NCBI GenBank assembly: GCA_016987375.1
Contig: PJRA01000508.1
Location: 2,099,095 to 2,127,307, forward strand
DNA from: Brachionus koreanus
Taxonomy: Eukaryota; Rotifera; Eurotatoria; Ploima; Brachionidae
Length of the DNA: 28,213 nucleotides
Direction of reading: 5' to 3'
The notes under the pieces were generated by a model that saw only the letters and a list, made by a program, of their open reading frames with translations, had not been told where the DNA came from and made no database searches. The position numbers and the translations under genes are program-made. Positions 10,401 to 18,862 of this stretch are shown piece after piece. How positions within the stretch are numbered: the first letter of the stretch is position 1; each line of letters opens with the position of its first letter.

Positions 10401-13400
10401 GAATTTTGACTCGCATTTTCTTTCAAAGTAGCAATCAATCTATCTTTGCTCTGTAGTGTTCTTGTTGCTTTTGATTTATATTCTTCAAATTCTTGTTTTA
10501 AGTAATTCATTGAAGTCTGAGAATTTTTTAACTGGCTTGTCAATTCATTGTTCTTTTCTAAATTTGAGTTTTTGATTAAAACCTTTGAGATAATGTTCTT
10601 ATTTTGTGAAATTTTGACTAAATTCAAAAAATTTTATCTTTTAAAATAAAAAAGTCTTGTTGACTTTAATAAATTAATTAACTATTTTAAAATACTTGGT
10701 TATTTTAATTAATTTCACAAAATCAGAAGTAAATGATGTCCAATATTCAAAAGCTTTTGTATCAATTTAGATATTTTAAATATTAATTGCATTCTACAAA
10801 GATTTTTCAGCTGAAAAAAAAATAGATTTAAGTTTTGTGAAATTTAGTACAATAGAACAGAACAAAATGTTAAAAATTATTGTTACTTTTCTTATAAAAG
10901 TCAAAAGCAAGTTCTCTAAATGCAACATGGTCACTATTATCAACGTATGTATGGTAACTATGTAAACTATGCAAATTTAGATTAATTTAAATTTGTACAA
11001 ATTAGGCTAAAGTGTATTTTGCAGAGACTTTGAACATAATTATCAGACTTTGACTTTAGGTTCAACTAAGTATGTTGTAGTTTGTTGCACTTTCAGAATT
11101 AATTAAAAGCATTCAGAAAAAAAGTTAAAACCTTTTTTAATTTTTGTTTTATTTTTTTTATTTTGTTCCAAATTTCACAAAACCAAGTTATTAAAAAAAA
11201 TCAGATAAAATATTTAACAAAGAAAAATTGTAAAGACAATTTTTGATTGATTTTAGTTAAAAAAAAAAACAAAAAATTAAAATCCAAATTTTTTTATCAC
11301 TTCATTCAGAATTTTTGGTGTATCAATCAATCAATTTTCTTTTAAACAACTAAATCGTCAAAATTTAATTTTTTAATGATAACTAGCTTGCTAAAATGTC
11401 TTATTACTAAGGAAAAATAAATCTCTTTTTGTGTTTTTTTTCATACTTTATCTAAGAAGACGGAAATTGCTGAAATAAAAATGTTCTTTTTTTTAAAACT
11501 TTTGATTTTGTTTAATTGAAATAAAAGAAAATATAATAGTTTGAAAAAGTATACTTTATTAGCATAAAAATTCATGATCTTATTTTCTATCTATGATATT
11601 TGGGAAGTAAATGTATAACTTTGACAAAATTGGGATAACTCGTAGATTTTTCAAATTTCCATGAAAAAAATATTTAGACTTTTCACTTGACAGACCTCTT
11701 TTTAAATCAGTTCATGGTGTCCATACTTAGAAAAAGTAATAAACGAGATCGCAAAAGAAAAAGCGCAGCATAGGGTGACGCAGTTAGTTTTAGCTCTGCA
11801 GATATGGAGTATCCACAGCGAGCTGGAATTTCCAATTTTAAAAACAAGAAGGATACATGGAAATTTTATCCAAATGTTCATTTAGTGAACGAAGAAAAGG
11901 TATAAACTACAATTTAATAGACTTGGAATCGACTTATAAAATAAAAATATCGATTTTTTTTAAACGATTTCAAAAGCAAATTTTTTTTTAATTTTGGGAC
12001 ATAATTTTAGGTTTATTTGTTTTCAAAATTTTAAAATCTTTTAATTTTTATATTTGTGAGAATATTTAGATTGAATTTAATTTTATTGAAATTTAAAATA
12101 ATAATTTATCATTAATTGGTTATATAAGCCGGTATAGCCGAACAGTTAGTCATGCAAGCAGAGAATGGATGGTTCAAAACTCGCTAAGGGTGGATAAATC
12201 CTCAAAACATCTCTGCAATAGGGAACCCATGTTTAAACCACTTTCATCAAAAAATTGGGGATCGATTTCGACTAAATAATTGTGGTGTAGATGATCAACA
12301 CGATGCAGTTACCTCTGTATCAGATCGGAGCTGTTGCTTACTAAAAAGGTACTGGAAAAAAGATGACCGCCTCACCATTATCCATTAGGATAGAATAGTG
12401 TCAATTATTATTATTTATTATATTTATTAGAATACCTAGATTTTATTTAATTTTATTGGAAATTTAAACCTATCACTAATTAATCAGTAATTGATTAAAA
12501 AACTCTCTAGACTTTTGAAAACAAAATAAACCTAAAATTTTGTATAAAAATTAAAAAATAATGATAAAAAATTAGACTTAGTCATTCCATTGCTTAAATT
12601 TGTATGACTCGTCTGTTTCAAATGATTTTTTTTATTTTTGAGAAGCCTTAGTCGGTGCAGTTAAAACAGATAAATAAATTATCATCAAATAAAATTGGAC
12701 ATCGAAGCAAAAAATTTTTGAAAATACTTTTTTCTTCGGATAATTTTAATTCAACTGTTCTTAAATTTTCTACCAAAGAGTGCTTTTCGCTTTCCAAGCG
12801 ACTTTGTAAATTCATATATTCTTTCTGTAAATAAAATTTTAGATACCAATGATTTATTTTTTAGAAATTTTTAAATTTCAAAATTTTACTTGAGCGGAAC
12901 TATATGCGTCTTTTTCTCTGTTCAAATCATTTTCGAGGCCATTTATTTTTTCCTTTAGGGTTTCTACGACTTGAGACTGTAAATCACTGCTTGTGGAATG
13001 ATCTTTTAGTATTCGTTCAGATTCTGATCTTAAAGAGTCGATTTCTGCTTTTCGACTTTTTAATTCGGTGTCATATTCATCTAGTCTTACCCTAAAAACA
13101 GCCAATTGAGAGTCCTTGCTCTTGATGCTTTCGTTTAAGTCCTCTTCTCTAGACCTTAATTCCCGTATTATCTTATCACTCTGGGATATTTGATTTTGAT
13201 AATTTTCGATTTTTTTCTTAACTTTTAAATATTCATCATCTTTATTTTTAATTCTTTTCATTAATGAATTTATTTCTTGGTTCAATGAATCAATTTCTTT
13301 TTTCAAAAAACTTGCTTCTTGACCAAGCTCTGTAGGAATTGTTTTATCTTCAATTTCATCTTCAGTTTCAGTGTTTTTAGAGCCAACTATAAAATCAACT

Positions 13401-13765
13401 TTTTCCTCAACTACTTCTTGATCAGGCTTTTCCAAATCATTCCTAGAGCTCCCTTTGCTTAGCGGCAAACTTTTAGCATCATTATTATTCAAAAAATTTA
13501 TAAGCTCTTCGTCTTTGTTTGGCTTGTGGAATAGATTTTTTAAACTAGTGGTCGATGTCCGGGCACTTGAATTTTGGTAAAATTCCGAGGCGAAATTACC
13601 TATCGACTGGGATGCTATAGGATTTGTAGGATTCGTTTCAGTCAAGGATAAGCTGGGTTTTTTCTGCTGCTTTTTGTCATCTTTGTGCAAAGCAGAACTA
13701 ATACTCGATTGGGTTTGCTGGTCCAAGTTGTTAAGAAGATTTTCAGCAATTTTAAAAAATGACAT
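7423..13765 (-). CDS. GOLGA5: Golgin-84 (GOLGA5), Golgi tail-anchored coiled-coil tether
   Basis: Golgin-84 is a Golgi-membrane coiled-coil protein that tethers retrograde intra-Golgi vesicles. Minus-strand exons, in order, are 13765-12890, 12824-12728, 10557-10040, 9979-9830, 9786-9708, 9645-9488 and 7518-7423. All joins keep phase and give 657 aa (human about 731). The N-terminus MSFFKIAENLLNNLDQ matches the family start. From about residue 150 the protein is heptad-rich coiled coil (KSKDSQLAVFRVRLDEYD, YKSKATRTLQSKDRLI, ELENRLHLLTENLIQKQ). The C-terminus has the conserved FSIRLGVFLKKYPIARIFVI block, a transmembrane anchor containing LLLHLWVIIVLFTY, and a short luminal tail. For exon 3 the acceptor at 10558/10559 was preferred over one 65 nt upstream because it restores the exact family spacing. 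Introns 2 (2170 nt) and 6 (1969 nt) are swollen by mobile elements; the other introns are about 45-65 nt. Start context: ATG 35 nt after a splice-acceptor-like sequence. Confidence 0.92.
7809..8690 (+). mobile_element. Mariner-like element relic 1, internally deleted and interrupted by a SINE
   Basis: Aligns with the longer relic at 17684-18690 from CTAAAT...TGCTAAAATAAA onward. Translation from the ATG at 7891 gives a mariner-type N-terminus with stops, then LKVRRVQDWFKNFNSGDKS, the second helix-turn-helix of mariner transposases. After the inserted SINE the similarity resumes at AAAAATGTGATGTTG (the KK-x-MLCV region) and continues through GGAATTTTATTAACCAAGAC to GAATGGTACAAGAG (the E-W/F-Y-K-R-G region). 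The central catalytic core is deleted and the frame is broken repeatedly, so it is a dead copy. It lies in golgin-84 intron 6, antisense to that gene. Confidence 0.8.
8065..8299 (-). repeat. tRNA-derived SINE, nearly complete, inserted in the mariner relic
   Basis: On the minus strand it starts GCCCGTATAGCTGAGTGGTT (A box TAGCTGAGTGG), then GTTAGTCATGCAAGCAGAG and GGAGGGTTCAAAACCCACTG (B box GGTTCAAAACC), and ends in an A-rich tail. These are the internal RNA polymerase III promoter elements of a tRNA-derived SINE. The flanks GATAAGAGCTTT (8053-8064) and GATACGAGCTTT (8300-8311) form a 12-bp target-site duplication with one mismatch, which fixes the insertion boundaries. The body aligns with 12118-12418. 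Confidence 0.85.
8692..9150 (+). mobile_element. 5'-truncated non-LTR retrotransposon (LINE) fragment, 3' end of the RT ORF
   Basis: The translation contains Y-K-T-N-V-R-Q-H-L-E, then A-W-N-P-Y-L-K-K-D-I-L-K-L-E-Q-V-Q-R-R-A and TKLVPQIRSLNYESRLANLG, LETLKDRRESGDLIQFYKI. This is the thumb/C-terminal region typical of reverse transcriptases of CR1/Jockey-like LINEs (VRPHLEY...AWNPYLKKDI...VQRRATK). The first part needs frame changes; the part from 8855 to 9112 is open. The copy ends in TAGAATATTAACTG plus TTA repeats (9116-9146), a microsatellite-like tail as in CR1-type elements. It lies in golgin-84 intron 6 and abuts the truncated end of the mariner relic. Confidence 0.85.
10831..11187. mobile_element. 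Foldback/MITE-like element with divergent ~100-130-bp inverted arms
   Basis: The left end AGTTTTGTGAAATTTAGTAC (10831-10850) and the right end TTGTTCCAAATTTCACAAAA (11163-11182) are inverted copies, and similarity continues inward on both sides (CTTTTCTTATAAAAG... / ...CAGAAAAAAAGTTAAAA). The right arm matches 1-145 and, inverted, 23363-23490. About 355 bp long with no reading frame; a non-autonomous family. It lies in golgin-84 intron 2. Confidence 0.6.
12001..12545. repeat. SINE-containing block with outer inverted and inner direct repeats
   Basis: The outer arms ATAATTTTAGGTTTATTTGT (from 12001) and its near reverse complement ACAAAATAAACCTAAAATTT (12521-12540) extend to about 28-30 bp each. 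Inside them, 12049-12117 and 12419-12482 are diverged direct repeats of about 65 bp (shared core TTTAATTTTATTG then AAATTTAAA). The SINE copy sits between the direct repeats and touches the right one. Confidence 0.6.
12118..12418 (+). repeat. tRNA-derived SINE, second full-length copy
   Basis: The head GCCGGTATAGCCGAACAGTT at 12128 holds an A box, and GGATGGTTCAAAACTCGC at 12167 holds a B box, 43 nt apart head to head. The body (GTCATGCAAGCAGAG, TCGATTTCGACTAAATAA, GTGTAGATGATCAACACGAT, TCAGATCGGAGCTGTTGCTT) matches the inserted copy at 8065-8299 in reverse complement. The tail TAGAATAGTGTCAATTATTA resembles the 3' end of the LINE fragment at 9116-9146. It lies in golgin-84 intron 2, antisense to that gene. 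Confidence 0.82.
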
Positions 13766-14693
13766 CTTAATATTAAATAATTAGTTGTTCTTTTGTTGTC
13801 CTGAAAAATTTAAATGCCACATAATTTAAAATAGTTTTAAAAAAAAAATAGAATTTTTTTATAATAATTTTATTTAAATAATTATAATTTTGATATTTCA
13901 GTATAAATGTATTTTTTTTAAAATAAATTTCTCCAATTTTCAAAAAAAAGTTGAGTTTAGTTTAGAAAATATAAAGCCAAATTTAAGTCGACTTGAATGT
14001 TAAAGTTAATTGCTGTTACGGAATAAATAAAATTTATTTTTTGTAACTTGATTTTAAGTGCTTTTTTTTAGAAAAAATCTTTTAAAAAATATTGAAAGGC
14101 AAAGCAAATTTTTATAGTACAGACTATTTGAAAAAGCAAATATTCTGTAGAAACTAAAATTTTAAATTAAATTTTTTAAATAATTTTTTTTTTATAATAA
14201 ACTTTGGATTAAAAAAAAACTCCAAAATGACCATAAAATCATTAATTTGTTAATCGAAAATCAAAGCCTAATTGTAAGGCTTAAACAATTGTTTCATTAT
14301 ATAATTCTAACTACACAAAAGTTCATTAAAATTCTTATTTAATTTTTAATGACAAAATAATTTTAACTTAATATCAAAAATTATAAATAGAAAATTTTTC
14401 AAATAAAAGTGTATATTTTAAATTAATTACACTATTTTTACTTATTTTTAAGTGTTAGGATCAACTATTTTAATTTTAAATCACAATTATCACAATTATG
14501 TCATTTTTAAAACAAAAAAGCTTAATACCAATACATTTTTTAGAAGAAAAATTTCATAATTTTCTTCGTAATATTTCACGTGAAATTAAATGTGCTTTGT
14601 AGTTATAAAAATGATTTTAAAATTTTTTTCCAAGATCCAAAAATTTTACTCCATAATTTATTTTTCTTATCTTTCTTATAAAGGCTACGAAAA
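13766..14693. promoter_or_regulatory. Divergent intergenic region between golgin-84 and DHRS12
   Basis: The two genes start 928 bp apart on opposite strands, so this segment must hold both promoters. Acceptor-like sequences lie 35 nt before the golgin ATG (TTTTTCAG on the minus strand, ending at 13801) and 10 nt before the DHRS12 ATG (CTTATAAAG ending at 14683). Apart from the CACGTG palindrome at 14573-14586 it is plain A/T-rich DNA. Confidence 0.5.
14573..14586. promoter_or_regulatory. Perfect 14-bp palindrome with an E-box (ATTTCACGTGAAAT)
   Basis: The core TCACGTGA is the canonical binding site of bHLH-leucine-zipper factors (USF/Max/MITF-TFE class). It lies 107 bp upstream of the DHRS12 start codon, a position suited to promoter control. 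The palindrome is seen directly; use as a binding site is inferred. Confidence 0.5.
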
Positions 14694-15920
14694 ATGTCAT
14701 TGTACCGAAATGCCGTTTGGTTTTCCAAAGGTGAGCTAATTTTTTTTAAAAAACAAAGTCAAACACAATTTTTGCTTAGGTTTAATGGAATACACAAAAT
14801 CTGGTTATGAATCAGCAGCTAAATCATTCAATCCGTCAGATTTGGAAGTAGACCTTTCTAAACGATCTATAATGGTTACTGGTGCTAATTCTGGAATTGG
14901 TAAAAGCTGTGCAATGGAAGTTGCTAAACGAGGAGCCACAGTTCACATGGTTTGTCGAAGCAAAGAAAGAGGTGAAAATGCTCAGCAAGAAATCATCAAA
15001 AGCACTAATAATAATGTACGAAAAAAGTGTTTAAATGTGATTAGATTTCTAAATTTTAATCTTAATTATAGAACGTTCATCTTCACATTGTTGATTTGTC
15101 ACAACCAAGACAAGTTTTCAAATTTGCTAAAGACTTTTCTGAATCAAATAAACCATTGAACGTTTTGGTTAATAATGCTGGTTGTATGATTAATGAAAGA
15201 CAACTTGTTGAAAATAACATAGAGGCTAATTTTGCAACAAATACTCTTGGAACTTACATTTTGACAAAAGCACTGATTCCAACAATTTCTAAAAACGAAA
15301 AACCAAGAATAGTAATTTAAAAATAAAATAGAATAAAATAAAATTAAGAATATTTTTTTAGATAATTGTGACTTCGGGAGGAATGCTTGTTCAAAAGTTA
15401 GATTATGAAGATTTAAATCATGAAAAAATGAGAAAATTCGATGGAACTATGATCTACGCTCAAAATAAGCGTCAGCAAGTAATTGACTTTTTTTTTTCAC
15501 ATTATAGAATAGTTCTTTATTCTTTAGCTATAAATATAAATATTAAAAAATTCAAAATCAATTTATTTCAACAAAATTTTATTCAAGGTTGTAATGAGTG
15601 AATATTTTGCTCGAAAATATCCAAACATCTACTTCGCTACAATGCATCCAGGTTGGTCAGATACTCCAGCCGTGCAAACATCAATGCCTTCATTTCGCGA
15701 TAAAATGGCAAATAAACTTCGTACACCAGATCAAGGTGCAGATACTCTTATTTGGATGTGTTGTTTTAACGACTTGGAAAAATTTGAAAACGGATCTTTT
15801 TTCCAAGATCGTCAGCCTGTTCCCAAACATTTACCATTGGCTTGGACCAAAAACTCAACTGAAGATGAATCAAAATTCGTTGAAAAATTGGATGCACTCT
15901 ATGACAGATTTTCAAATTGA
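14694..15920 (+). CDS. DHRS12: DHRS12-type short-chain dehydrogenase/reductase (SDR40C family)
   Basis: An NAD(P)-dependent short-chain oxidoreductase; the physiological substrate of DHRS12 is not settled. Five exons, 14694-14730, 14780-15015, 15072-15311, 15362-15478 and 15588-15920, join in phase to 320 aa, the usual family length. The N-terminus MSLYRNAVWFSKG followed by EYTKSGYES is the DHRS12 signature and supports the 12-codon first exon. SDR motifs: cofactor-binding TGANSGIG at 46-53, NNAG at 125-128, catalytic Ser176 in TSGGM, and Y203-x3-K207 in IYAQNKRQQ. MHPGWSDTP and FFQDRQPVPKHLPLA follow as in the family. All catalytic residues are present, so the enzyme should be active. It is transcribed away from golgin-84, and AURKAIP1 follows 184 nt downstream on the same strand. 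Confidence 0.93.
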
Positions 15921-15972
15921 AATCAATCGCTTAATTTTTATATTCTTTTAATTTTTATACTATAGCCGGTAA

Positions 15973-15978
15973 AATAAA
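15973..15978 (+). terminator. Probable poly(A) signal of DHRS12
   Basis: AATAAA lies 52 nt after the DHRS12 stop codon, in the 184-nt gap before AURKAIP1. Confidence 0.4.
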
Positions 15979-16104
15979 CCAGTTGATTATTTTTTTTAAA
16001 TAAAATTTTATCAGTTACCAATTTTTTTATATTCCTTAGTTTGATATGTAACGATATCATCTTTCAGGATTTATTTAAGAAACTTAAAATTGTAAATTTT
16101 AGGG

Positions 16105-16873
16105 ATGCAATTAGTTAGAAAAATAAATAAATTTCTTCTGAGTGAGTAAATTTTTTTATCATCCACATTTAAGTTTATTGAACTTTTTAAAAAAAGGTTC
16201 AAAACAAATACGTAGTTTTAGCCAGATGAGTGTCTCACCAATCAAAAGTCATGGATCTTTTAACTTGAATATGATAACAAGTTTAGAAAAGCCTTTGATC
16301 AAATGCCCTTCGATTAAAAGCTTTCAAATGCCAATTAATGATTTTAAAATAACTGACATAATCAAGCGTCATGAGCTAACACTTCCGGAAATTAACAAAA
16401 ATAAGGAAATTTTTGATCCGATTCTCAATTTTCACATAGAAAAAGAGCTTCCCAAAGCTAACAATGATCTGAACAAACCTATGTATTGTGGCAAACCATT
16501 ATACAGTGAAACCAAGTGGCGATCGAGAAAAATGAATATAAAAAAAAGAAAAAAATATCAAAAAAAAATGTTCTTTGTCATTCAAAAAAGAAAACAGGCA
16601 AAAGAAAAGCGATACAATAATCTGCTTGAGCTTTACAAGACGATACACGAAAAAAAATCCGAAGCTTTTGATCCAGTTCGATTTGTGAATCGTGAGCTAG
16701 AGAAAGCAAAATTCTTTGGGTACAAATGTAATCCAGTTTATGATCAATATAGAGAAATTGTAGAGCAAAAATTCAAAACTTTTGATCCAAAATATTTTAA
16801 AAAATTCGAAGATATTAGAAAGCCACTGCATATTAGACTAGAAGAAGAGATAAATCAGAATAACAAAAACTAG
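16105..16873 (+). CDS. AURKAIP1: Mitochondrial small-subunit ribosomal protein mS38 (AURKAIP1)
   Basis: mS38 is a very basic protein of the mitochondrial small ribosomal subunit; the human protein was first named Aurora-A-interacting protein. Two exons, 16105-16145 and 16222-16873, give 230 aa (human about 199). The first exon supplies MQLVRKINKFLLS, a short amphipathic, basic presequence. The intron has donor GTAAAT and acceptor TTTTAG, and the join yields DQMSVSPIKSHGSF, matching the conserved KMSVSP block of vertebrate AURKAIP1. The COX24-type domain is at about 124-155 (KWRSRKMNIKKRKKYQKKM, then VIQKRKQAKEKRY), the arginine/lysine helix that contacts rRNA. A tail of about 75 residues with two F-D-P motifs extends beyond this domain and is longer than in vertebrates. 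The ATG is only two bases after a splice-acceptor-like TTTTAG. Confidence 0.85.
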
Positions 16874-17683
16874 TTTATGTTATTTTTTTTTTTTTAAGTA
16901 AAATTTTAAAAATTATTTTTTTAATCATTTTTATTAAAAATCATCTAAGATTTTTTCAGTTTAAAATATCAAAGCTACTAATGAAATATTTTTAACTTTC
17001 TAATTAAGAATATACTAGAAAAACTCAAAAGTATTTTGATTAGCAATGTGTTAAATCAATTTGGTAATTAAAGTTTAAAAATTCAACTTTAATTTTATAA
17101 TAAAAATAGTTTAAACTGAGCCTTGGCCGATCGGAATCGATCCTTAGCCCTTCCTTTCAGCCACAGTTTAAAAAAACGTTTGCATTCTGAATCTGTCTGA
17201 TTTTAAAATTAAAAATTCAATTCCTTAATTTAATTAATTTTACAAATTAAATTAGTCGATAAAAATCAGACGTATATTTTGAAAAAATTTATGATATAAG
17301 AAAAAATTTTTCTGAAAAAACAGATAATTTTTAAAAAAAATTCCGTAATATTTGCTCTAAATTTATGCTATTAACAAAAATTTGATCTAAATTTTATATA
17401 TGAGATAATTTGAATATTAAAAGCTTCAAATTAGAGTCTTGATTTTTTATCAATACCCATTATAATTATGCAGAGTTGTTTAAAAGTACTTAATTAAACA
17501 AAAAATGATTAAGATTAAAGTCCAAGGATGAGACTTTAATTTTATTGACTTAAACTTAATAATCAAATAATTTTTAAATCAAATTTTTTTTTTGTTTCTT
17601 GAAGACATGATCACATCCACGAGAATTTTTTGCAGTTCCAGGTAGTTATTGTTGCAGTCTAGTTTAAGTCCGACTCGGTACCT
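16874..17683. other. Spacer without a recognisable gene
   Basis: A/T-rich. At 17105-17165 a GC-richer patch reads, on the minus strand, GTGGCTGAAAGG and then GGATCGATTCC, which look like an A box and a B box but are too close together for a tRNA. It could be a decayed SINE head. Nothing else was recognised. Confidence 0.45.
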
Positions 17684-18690
17684 AAATGCTAAAATAAATA
17701 AAATTGAAAGCTATTCAAAATAATATGTCTAAAAAATTTTTTTATTTAGTTCTAAAAAATTTAATAAAATGAAAACTTGAAAAAAAAATTTTGAAATTTT
17801 GGTACTGCTATTTCATTATTGGAAAAAAAGGTCAATAAGCAACTGCAGTTAGTCGTGAATCTAGAAAGTATTCCAGTAAAAGGTAAAAAGTTTGCTTAAA
17901 ATAAGAAGGATACAAGACTGGTTTAAAAAATAGAGGTGACACGACCCTTCATAGGAAGAAAGTGTCAGATAGACCAGCCACTCTTGTTCAGAATGCGTTG
18001 CGTACTGCTGTTGAGAGAAATTCTTAGATTAGTAAATCGCTAATTATCAAATCACCTTTGAACATCACAATTGACAATATCTTGTCAAATTAATTTGATT
18101 AACAAAGCCAACTAGACGTTGCCTGGTTGTTCCTCATGATTTGACAGATTTTGAAATTCAGCGACGCAAATGGATCTATTTTCTAAATTATGATAACATA
18201 ATTCAATGATTGAATACATCTCAATCATCTAAACCAGTCGTGGATAGAAGATGCTTTGGTAAAAAGATGATGATGTTATGTGTTTGATAGAATTCCCACT
18301 TTGAGCTGGTCAATACGGTCATGCCATAAATGCACAACATTATTTGAACAATTAGAACGAATCTATACTTCTCTTCAAGAAAAAAATCCTTCTCTGGTCA
18401 TCAGAAAGCTTGATTGTTTTTTCAAGTTCTTTTTTATGCAACAAATAGTTCAGATCTTAATCTAATTACCATCTTTTTCGTTTTCGTTCAATGGGTCATT
18501 TTCTTAGAGAAGGAATTTTATTAACCAAGACAAAGTTGAAGAAAGGAATCGTGAGCCGTGAATGGTACAAGAGATGAGTCGAACTATTCACTGATAGATG
18601 GTTAAAGAGTATAAAAAATAATAGTTTATAATTTGAAGATGTTATTTTTATTGATAATTAAATAAACGCCAAATTTTTTGTCTCAGCCTA
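17684..18690 (+). pseudogene. Mariner-like transposase relic 2, nearly full length but broken
   Basis: From the ATG at 17769 the pieces occur in mariner order with stops and frame changes: an N-terminal helix-turn-helix, LLKIRRIQDWFKK, RPATLVQNALRTAVERNS, then RRCLVVPHDLTDFEIQRRKW, NYDNII, GKKMMMLCV, LERIYTSLQEKNPSLVIRK (18345-18405), SNYHLFRFRSMGHFL and finally EWYKR and DRWLKSIKNNS. A functional mariner transposase is about 345 aa with a D,D34D catalytic triad. Here the GDE block with the first Asp and the HDN block with the second Asp are missing, and the third is Asn. It cannot encode an active enzyme. Terminal inverted repeats were not identified, so the ends are approximate. Confidence 0.85.
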
Positions 18691-18862
18691 AAAGTTATAT
18701 TTACCAAGCAAAAATATTAATTTTAATCTATTAGATAAAAAAAAAATTGAAAAATTAATTTGTATATTTTATTATATTGTAAAATTCTATGCATTAGTTT
18801 AAGGTAATCTAATTTAAATTGAAAAAAGGCTAATAAATAGGTATAGATTAAATTAGAAAAAA

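Noticed and set aside
10558..10622. Longer golgin-84 exon 3 using the acceptor near 10622
   Set aside because: It also stays in frame but adds about 22 residues absent from the family. The acceptor at 10558 restores exact spacing between S-E-E-K and E-F-E-E-Y-K.
16142..16225. AURKAIP1 start at 16142 with the intervening sequence read as protein
   Set aside because: The frame opens with GTG, not ATG, and the segment is an 76-nt intron with good donor and acceptor. Splicing gives a presequence and the conserved MSVSP junction.
17105..17165. A functional tRNA gene on the minus strand
   Set aside because: A-box-like and B-box-like sequences are only about 20 nt apart and the cloverleaf cannot be closed.
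18280..18465. Open frame of 61 codons as a gene
   Set aside because: It is an internal piece of the broken mariner transposase relic.
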